From assembly GCA_910587775.1 (NCBI GenBank), contig CAJUNF010000001.1, positions 53,014 through 117,013 on the forward strand: a DNA stretch of 64,000 nt, written 5' to 3'. The stretch is from an uncultured Bacilli bacterium. Its GTDB lineage: Bacteria; Bacillota_I; Bacilli_A; RF39; UBA660. A model generated the notes under the pieces. It did no database searches and was not told the origin of the DNA. It was given only the letters and a program-made list of their open reading frames with translations. A program made the position numbers and the translations under genes. Of the stretch, positions 39,557-49,000 are shown one piece after another; positions within the stretch are counted from its first letter, which is position 1; the number at the start of each line of letters is the position of its first letter.

Positions 39557-39856
39557 ATGGAAGTTAAAAAGGGTGATTATGTTACTCGTAATAGTTATCA
39601 GAATGATACTATTTTTAAAGTTATTAATATTAAGGGTGATATTTGTTATTTAAAGGGTGTAGATGTTAGATTGTATGCTGATAGTGTTTTGGATGATTTA
39701 GTACTTACTAAAAAACCAGATAAAGTAGAAGATGTTATAAGTGAGGTACAGATTGATGAAGAGAATATGATGCGTGGAGATTTTTTTTATTTACCTGGCA
39801 AAGTTTTACATATTGATGGAGACTATCACTTAAGTAACTATATAAAATCTTTGTAA
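39557..39856 (+). CDS. yabG: yabG 5' half, interrupted by the inserted element
   Basis: ATG 39557, after GGTGAAG, opens a frame matching the N-terminus of the sporulation protease YabG: VKKGDYVTRNSYQNDTIF, LKGVDVRLYADSVLDDLV, FFYLPGKVLHIDGD. Homology ends abruptly at the GATGG core (39815-39819). The frame then runs 12 more element-encoded codons to TAA at 39854. It lacks the His and Cys expected for catalysis, which are in the 3' half at 54087-54608. Joining the halves gives a 259-aa YabG (B. subtilis about 290). YabG processes spore-coat proteins in the mother cell. The ksgA-yabG-veg order is conserved. Confidence 0.92.
   Translation: MEVKKGDYVTRNSYQNDTIFKVINIKGDICYLKGVDVRLYADSVLDDLVLTKKPDKVEDVISEVQIDEENMMRGDFFYLPGKVLHIDGDYHLSNYIKSL
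39808..39838 (+). other. attL junction of the yabG element
   Basis: Host yabG sequence up to the core GATGG (39815-39819) is followed by element sequence holding the arm TTAAGTAAC (39830-39838). This arm is the exact inverted repeat of GTTACTTAA at the other end (54066-54074). Confidence 0.85.
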
Positions 39857-39996
39857 AATAGAGGATTTCGATAATTTTAATTCATGAAATAACCTAAAAA
39901 AATAAAAATTAAATAAATTTTATAAAAAGTCTTCATTGAATTGAAAAAGGAGACAAAGTTCTAAGTAACTTCAATTATTTAATTAGTAAAAAATCC

Positions 39997-40024
39997 TTGA
40001 TTTTTTCTTTTTTAGTGTTATAAT
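39997..40024 (+). promoter_or_regulatory. Promoter of the giant peptidase gene
   Basis: TTGATT (39997-40002), a 16-bp spacer and TATAAT (40019-40024) form a sigma-A-like promoter 33 bp before the ATG. The cargo can thus be expressed in vegetative cells while integrated. Confidence 0.65.
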
Positions 40025-40056
40025 ATACCATTAAAAAGAATGGGTGGTTTTGAGTT

Positions 40057-43000
40057 ATGAAATTTAATCGTAAGATAAGTGTGTTTTTGTCACTTATAGG
40101 AATAATGTTTCTATCTTTAGGATTAGTGTTATCTTTTAGCAAACAATCTTCTTTTGTTGTTGATACTGAAACAACACTTAATGCTAATATGACTAGTTTG
40201 AAGCTAGGACAAGAGGTAACAGTAACATTAAATTTAGGTAATTATAGTGATGTTACTAATGGTTATAATGCTTATAAAGCTAAGTTAATATATGATTCAA
40301 ATATATTTGAACAAGTTTTCCAAGATGACTTTATCTCATTAAATGATTGGGAGGAGTTAGAGTATAATCCAGATACTTTTGAGTTTGTAGCTATTAAAAA
40401 AGCAGGAAGTAAGACTTTAGAAAATGTTGTGCAAGTTAAGTTGCGAGTAAAAACAACAGCGAGTTCTGGAACAACTACTATAAAAATAAACAATATTGTT
40501 ACTTCGGAAGGTCGTAAGGATATTGATGTAGAAGATAAGAGTGTAAATGTTAATATTATTAGAGATCAAGAAATTAATCCTGATAATACAGACACAGATA
40601 ATTCTTCTAATAATAGTAATAATGATAATAATAATAATAATAATTCTGTTATTATTGATTCTAATAATTCTTCTTCTGGAAGTTCTAATAAAGTTGATGA
40701 TAGTACTACCACTGATAAAGAAAATGATGATCATAATACTAATGTAACAGATAAAGATGATCATGAAGAAACTTTTAATCCAGTGGATGATAATAAGGAA
40801 GAAATGATTAAAGAACATAAAGCAGATAATATTAAACGTAATTTTTTTCTTTCATTTATTATAATAATACTTATATTCCTTATTATTATCATTATTTTAT
40901 ATCGTAAAAAAAAGAATGATAATAATAAACATAATATGTTAGTTATGTTTGTACTTACAGGTGTTGGCTTTTTGCTATTTTCAGGTTCTGTATATGCTGC
41001 CTATAATTTATTTAAAGGTGAACTTAATGAGGACGGTCAAATCAATTATGATGACTTGAAGTTATTAGAGCTTCATCTAATAAATAAGAAGATTCTTCCT
41101 GATTATTTATTAGAAAATGCAGATATGAATAGCGATGATAAAATTACGGTAACTGATTTAACTCTTTTGGTACAGAAGTTAGAAAAGACATTAGATTATG
41201 AGGTAACATTTACTGAAATCGATCAACAAAATCAATATGTATCAAAAAATAGTAATTTTACATTAAGTTTTAAAGCCACAGTTCTTTATGGAGCAAAGAT
41301 AGAGAGAGTTAAAATTAATGGTATTTATTATGATGTTGTAAAAGATAGCGATAATGATATTTATCACGTTTCTCTAAACGCTTCTAATAAAGCGGGTTCT
41401 ATTAACTATCACTTTAGTGAAGTAATATTAAATAATGAGCAAACAGTAGATGTTGATTTTACAGAATCTATAGAAGTATTAAAAGAAAAACCAAGTATTA
41501 CTAATTATGTTGTTAAGGATAATCTTAATGATTCAACGCTTAATATCATGTTTAATTTGGAAGATATTGATTCTTCACTTACCTTTGGTAGTGTTCAAAT
41601 TACTGATGAAGCTGGTAACATTGTAAAAGAACAAGATATTCAAAAAGGTTCTAATAGTATTATGTTATCTGTAGTAGAAGATAAAATTTATATTGCTAAA
41701 TTTAATATAGGTTATAATTTAACAAATGATAAAGACTTAGTTGATAGTAATTTTGTTGGTAACATTGAACAAGAGAAAGAATTACAATTGATTGGTGATT
41801 ATCAATTTGAGATATCTAATTTTGTAACTGAAAAAGATACTTACTTTGCAACTGAAAAAGTTAAGATATATTTTGATAGTTCTAATATTAGTAAATATGT
41901 TCCTAATCAAATTAGAATCAATGGTCAAGATTATGCTGTTAATATTGAAAATGGTAAATATGTTGTAATTTTACCTGAATTTAAAGATTTTGGTAAAAAA
42001 GCTATTAAACCAGAGATGATTGTTTTAAGTAACGGTAAGGCATTTGAAATTGAAGAAGATATTGATTTAAATATTAATGTTATTAAGAGAGTGCCTACTG
42101 TATCAGAGTTAATGTTAGAAGAAAATGATGAAAATGGTGAAGTAACAATTAATTTTGATGTTAATGATGAAGATTCTGCATTATCTAAAATGTTTATTGA
42201 AATTAAGGATGAACAAGGTAATTTACTTGAAAAAATTGAATTCAATAGCTCTGAATTAACAGGATCTAAACATATTACAAAAGTATTTAAAAATTTAGGA
42301 ATTGTTTCTAGTTATTATGTAAATGTTATTGCAAGTTATTCTCAAACTGATAATGATTCAGATTCTAAAGAAGATGTTGTGTTATATCAAAAAGATTTTA
42401 TAGCAGCATTTAAAGCTAATATTATTTCTGTAAGTAGTGATAAACAGTATTATGAAAAAGGGGAAAATGTTACACTTACTTACAAAGTAACTACGAATGG
42501 ATCTCATGATATTTCTAAGATTCGTATCAATGGACAAGATTATAATGCGATAAAATTAGAAAAAGATTTATATCAAGTAGTTTACAAAGCTTCTACAGAT
42601 GCTATTGTTGAAGATCTTAATACTAGTAAAGTTATTTGTACTAGTGGGAATGTTGCTAGTGTTTCTAATCAAGTACAAATTGAAATACTTAAAGATGTTC
42701 CTAAAATAAGTGATTACAAGGTTAGCAGTAATAATAAAGATGCAAAAGTTGTGTTAGATTTTAATATCATTGATAATGACAATAGTTTTATAGAAGGTAA
42801 TGTAGTACTTATTCGTAAAGACGGTTCTGTTGTAATGAATAAGTCTATTAAAAGAGGAAAAAATAATGTAGAATTTGATGTTGAGTTCTTTACTACATAT
42901 GATGTAAAAGTTAATGTTACTTATGATAGAGATAGTGTATCAGATTCAACTAATAAATTTACTACTACGATTTATTCTTCTGAAATTTCTGAAATCATTG

Positions 43001-46000
43001 CTGGAGAGTTCTCTATTAATAATGTTAACGTTATTAAAAATAATGAAAGTTCTAAATACTTTTTAAAGAACGAAAAGATTACTTTAGAATTTGATGATGC
43101 TAATTCCTATGCTTCTACTATAGTTGCTGTTACTATTAATAATAAACAATATGATGTTCAAAAAGATGGAAATACTTATTCGGTTATTGTTGATGGATAT
43201 CTAAGTAGTGGATCTCAAACAATAACAATTTCTAAAGTAAAATTAGCTAATTCTCATGAATTAGAAGTTACATCTAATAATCAAGTTCAAATAGAAGTAT
43301 TAAAGGATAAACCAGTAATTCAAAATTATAAAGCTTTGATTAATGAAGATGAATTAAAAGCAACTGTTTCTTTTGATTTCGTAGATAATGATAGTGCTTT
43401 ATTAAATGGTAATATTGTAGTTGTTGATAAGAATAATCAAACAATTATTGATAATGCTATTAAAAGTGGAGCTAATCATGTAGAAATATCTCTTGAAGAA
43501 GGAATGAAATATACAGTTAAGATTCATGCAAATTATAATTTAACTTCTGATTCAACGATTACTGATCCAGAAGTTACAGGTATTGTTGATTTCAATGATG
43601 AATTAGATTTCAATATTGATTATGAATTTCAAGCTACTGAGTTTAAAACATATGATAACAATACAGAGAGTGTAAAATTCCATAAAGATAAAGAAATTAG
43701 AATTATGTTTAATAGTTCTAACTCAACTTCACATATCCCATCTAAGATTAAAATTAATGGTAATGATTATGATTTAAGAGTTGAGAATGGAAAATATGTT
43801 GTTGTTCTTTCTGGATTTAATCAAATTGGTTTAAATACTATTACAGTTCAATCAATTACTTTATCAAATGGTAAAAGATTTGAAGTTAATCAATCTTTAG
43901 AGATTACAATCTTAAAAGATATCCCAGTTATTTCAAATTTAGAAGTAGTTGAAGATACAACAAATAATCAAGTAAAAGTAGATTTTGATATTCAAGATGA
44001 AGATGATACATTAACACTTATTACAATTAACTTATTGAATGATAAGAATGAAGTAGTAAAACAAATTGAATTACCTTATGAAGCAATCCATAATATTAGT
44101 GGTATTTCAAAAGTATTCGATGGAGTATTAACATCAAAATACAAAGTAGAAATATTAGGTAATTATGCTTTAAGTGGAACAGATGTATTAGAAAGTGTAG
44201 TATTAGCAAGTAAAGAGATTGAAGCTAGTGCGAGAGCAGAAGTAGAAGAAGCTACAAGTGATAAAGTATATTACGAAAAAGAAAGTAATGTAGTACTTAC
44301 TTATACCATCAATACAAATAGAACAGAAACTATAACTAGTATTACTATCAATGGAAAAGATTATGAAGCTACAAAACTAGCTGATGGAAGATATCAAGTA
44401 TCTTATAAAAATGATAATCATAGTGGAGTTAAGACTTTAGAAGCAACTAAAGTTACATATGATAATTCTTTAACTGCTACTATTAGTAATACTGTTAAAG
44501 TAGAAGTATTAAAAGATGTTTTAACTGTTACTAATTATGAGCAAATTGACAATGGTCAAAATTCGAAAGTTACTTTAAACTTTGATGTTATAGATCCAGA
44601 TAATAGCTTTATTAGTGGACAAGCTACATTAACAAAAAAATCTGATAATACTGTTGTTACTAAAAATATTAGTAAAGGTTCTAATAGTTTAGAATTTGAT
44701 GTAGTTGAGCTTGAAAAGTATGATTTTGTAGTAAAAGCTACATACGATAGAGATACTAATGTGTTAACAGAATCTAACGATAATAAAACTGAAGATTATA
44801 ATTTACTTACTCAAGAAGTTCAATTAGTATTTGACTATAATACTACTGTTAGTGATATTACAACTAGTAAAGATAATACTAATACTAAGTACTTTGATAA
44901 AGGAGCAGATATTGTAGTATCATTTAATAGCTCTAATACAGTAAATTATGAAGTAGCAGAAGTTACTATCAATAATAAAACTTATACTGTAACTAAAGCT
45001 GATAATCGTTATCAAGTAATTATTACTGGATTTGATGAAGTAGGAGTTCATACAATTACTATTGAAAAGATAAAATTATCTAATACAAAAGAATTTGATA
45101 TTAATAGTAATAATACTGCTCAAATTGAAGTATTAAAAACGATTCCAGTAGCTAAAGATTTTAGTTATGATGAAGATAATTATGGTGATGTTTCAGTTAA
45201 ATTTAATGTTACTGATACTGATCATGCCATTGTTCATGGTAAAGTAATTATTAGTAATGGTGATAGTAATATAAAAGAACAAGATTTAATTACTGGTAGC
45301 AATGTGGTTAAATTTACTCCAAAAGAACAAGAAAGTTACATTGTTAAAGTTATTGCTAGTTATGATTTAGATTCTAATCAATTAGATAATGACTCTAATT
45401 ATCATGAAAATGCAGTTTTATTAGAAAATGAAATATCATTTGGGAAACGTCAATTCCAAATTAAAGATATTGTTTCATCTACTGTTTATGTACAAACAGC
45501 AGAAGGTGTTAAAGAAGCTTCAAGTATTAATATTGCTGATTTAAATAATTTAGGCAACTACATTGTTAAAGTAAAAGCGAAAGATATGCCAGTATTTTAT
45601 ACAACAATTGAAGAATATAGAATTGATAATAATGTATTAAAATTTGTTTTAAAATATGATGATGTCATTCAATATAATGGTAATGATAAACAAAATAAAT
45701 TGGAAATAGAATATGGTAATGTGAAAGATGGCGTGGTTGAAGGTACAAGCTTGGAATTACTGATTCAAAAAATAGAAGCTAATCCTAGTGGAACATTTGA
45801 ACTAACTAAGGATTATGATGCATCTATGATTTCTGATGGACAGTTAAGTGTTATTTCAAGTAAATTTACTGGAACTTTAAATGGTAATGGTTATAAAATT
45901 AGTAACTTGAATAAACCTTTCTTTAATGAATTAGAGGGCGCTACTATTAAAAATTTAGTATTTAGTGATGTAAATTTATCAGGAGCTAATAGCAAAGGAA

Positions 46001-49000
46001 CGATTGCTAATGTAGCAACTAATACCAACATTACAAATGTTCATATTAAAGGTCTTAAATTTGTTACTGGTTCTGATCATTCTGCTGGAATGATTGGAGA
46101 TGCAACAAATACCAATATTAATCAAAGTAGTGTTACTGATTTTGTTATTACAACATCAGGTCATATTAGAATTTCTGCGATAATTGGTAGACTTACTGAT
46201 GGAACTATAATGAATAGTTATGTGAAAGGAAGTATTAATTCTACTCAATCAAAAGATGGAAATGGTATGGGTGGAATATTAGGACATGGTTTCGGAAATG
46301 TCCGTATTGAAAATTGTATTAGTAAAATTGAAATTACAAATAACAAAGGTCCTCGATTAAATGGAGCTATTGTTGGAATATTTGATAAAAGTAGTTCTGT
46401 ATTGAAAAATAATGTAAGTTTATCTACAGGAACAAATTTCTATACTATACATGGTAAGGAGCCAGCTTCTACTGCAATAAATAATTATGAATTAGCAGAT
46501 TCTGGATTAAGTTCTAATGTTTCTGGAAATAGAGTTATTTCTGTATCTAAAGAAAATATTAATAGTGATTTTTATAAAAATAATGCTAATTTTGATGAAA
46601 CTATATGGGATTTATCTAATACTTCTTTTGATCAATTGCCTAAACTAAAAAATGATGATCCAAATGGTGTTGATGCTGAAGTTGTGGATAATGGAAGTGT
46701 ATATATTCCAGATCATAATAGAATAAAAAAAGTTTCTGGATATAGTAGTTCTAAAGAAATTTTATATCATAATATCTTTAAGTTAATGCCATATTATGAT
46801 GCTAAGTATTTAGTAGAAGATGGTTCTAAATTTTCAGATAGTGATATTTTAAATACTAAAGTGATTAGATATGTAATGCCATATAGTAATGGTAAACTAT
46901 TAACATATTTAACTAGTGAAAACTACAATGCTATTACTGATATCAAAGTTGTGTTTGATGATTATAAGATTAGTAATTATAAAGTTAGTTTTACTGAATT
47001 GAATCAAAATATTTCAATTTACAATATAGAAGAATTAGGAATTGCTTATGCTCCTAATAAATATGTTATAAAAAATGATTCTCCTATCATTGAGACGTTA
47101 AAAAAACGTATTGAAGAATTAGATTATGCTACGGTTCTTGAACCATTAACGCCAGCGGCTGATGCAAGACATTATAAAGATCATTATAATGAGGTTATTA
47201 AAGCTTCCTCATTAACTATTGCATTACAATTATTACAAAATGATGAAGAGAATGTCTTAACCATTAATAATGAAGTACTTAATAATAAAATTAGGGAACA
47301 ATTAACTGATGGTGGAAGATTTGATAAGATGATTTATGCTTATAACTATTATGATAGATGGTATAGCTTTGAAATAGGTGGAGCTAGGGTATCTGATATT
47401 TTATTATTCGAAAATAAGATGTTTAAGGATACTAATAGACTTGATAATTTTGTTAATGAAGTACTTGTTGGTAATCTTGGAGTGAATGTTACTGATAGTT
47501 TCTTTAAAAGTAATATTGCTAAGTATACAGCTAGTTCAGAGTTAAAATATTTCCTAGATTATATTATTACTAATATCGGTGGCTATAGTGATGTTAATGA
47601 TTGGTTTACTGAATATTTTGGAGCAAGAAATATTTTATCTGAATTTGGTGTAGATAAAAATCCTGATATTTTATATCGTGCTTGGTATCAGATTAAGAAA
47701 AATAGTAGAATGATACTTCCAATTATTACTCTGCCAGCTGATTGTACATATATCATTAGTGGACCTGTTCATTTACAAATTGGACCGTCACAGTTGTATC
47801 ATAAAGATGTAAATACTGCTGCAGGAAGAGCTGCAGTTCAAAAAATCGTTAATGATCATGTAACTCTTGTAAAAAGACATTTGAGTACATTAGCTGGTTC
47901 ATTTGATCCAGGAAAATGGAATAATTATTGTATTATGGTTTATGACTGTACTAAAATCATTACAGGTTATAAAAATTCATATTTTCCAGGTACTAATATT
48001 GTAATAGGTACTTCACCTGTATATACTCAAGGAAAGGTTGGACAAAATTATCCATTCTTCAAAAACTTTAGTGAGGTACTAGGTTTATGGCAACCTCCTG
48101 GAAATTCAGCGGGTGTTGGAAATACTGCAGGATTCTTATGGTTCCAAGCTAGGCCAGGACTAACAAACTACGATACTTGGACTCATGAATTTGAACATGC
48201 TTTATTTGATAAAATTATGTTATTCCAAGCTGGAACTAGATTTAAATACGGTCTTGAAACTCTTACTGAAGGTAATGTTCAACAAAATGGTGTTTGGAGT
48301 GAAAATAACCTTGTACAAGATGTTGGACCATATTATTTCAATACAACTTATGATTTAAATAAGGAAGGAAATGCAACTCAAAATTTAAGTCCTGATAGAA
48401 TTGATACTAGAGAAAAATTAGAAAATTATTTTAAAGGACAACAGAATGCTTTAGACTTGCTTGATTATATTGAAGGTAAAGCCTTTATAAGATTAACACC
48501 AGAGCAACAAGCAAGAGTTGCGACAAGAATGAATCAGTCTGGCTCATGGTCTACTTGGGGAGCGATTACTGCAGCTCAAGCAGAACAAATGAATTTAACC
48601 TCATTAGAGTCTTTATATGATAATAGAATCATTATACGTCCAGAAAACGCATGGGGTGTCAGTGTAAGAGGTCTTAGTGTAATTAATAGTATTGGTCAAA
48701 ATGATTATGGATTTGAGTCTGTTTGGGTAAATCGTTGGTATATCGGTCATAATGATAATGGTATTCCAGATGCATTTTCAGCAAAACGTAATTATTTTGA
48801 AATGCTTGGTTATGCAGGAGTGGATGGATATGTTACTTACGGAAGAGGAAGTACGAAAACAGATCTTGATGCTATTCAAAAAATTACAAAGTCTGTTACT
48901 GGAACAGCAATGAACTGGAAAGAATATAAGATGAGTAGATATGCTACTGTTGAAGAAAATATAAGAAACAATAAGTATATTGATGTCGATTATATGATTG

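Noticed and set aside
39557..39856. yabG read simply as a dead pseudogene
   Set aside because: Both halves are free of stops and frameshifts and rejoin in frame at a recombinase core, which decay would not preserve.
40417..40818. Ile-rich open frames on both strands over the linker of the giant gene
   Set aside because: They are shadows of AAT/GAT repeats encoding the Asn/Asp linker; they have no ribosome site and no family.
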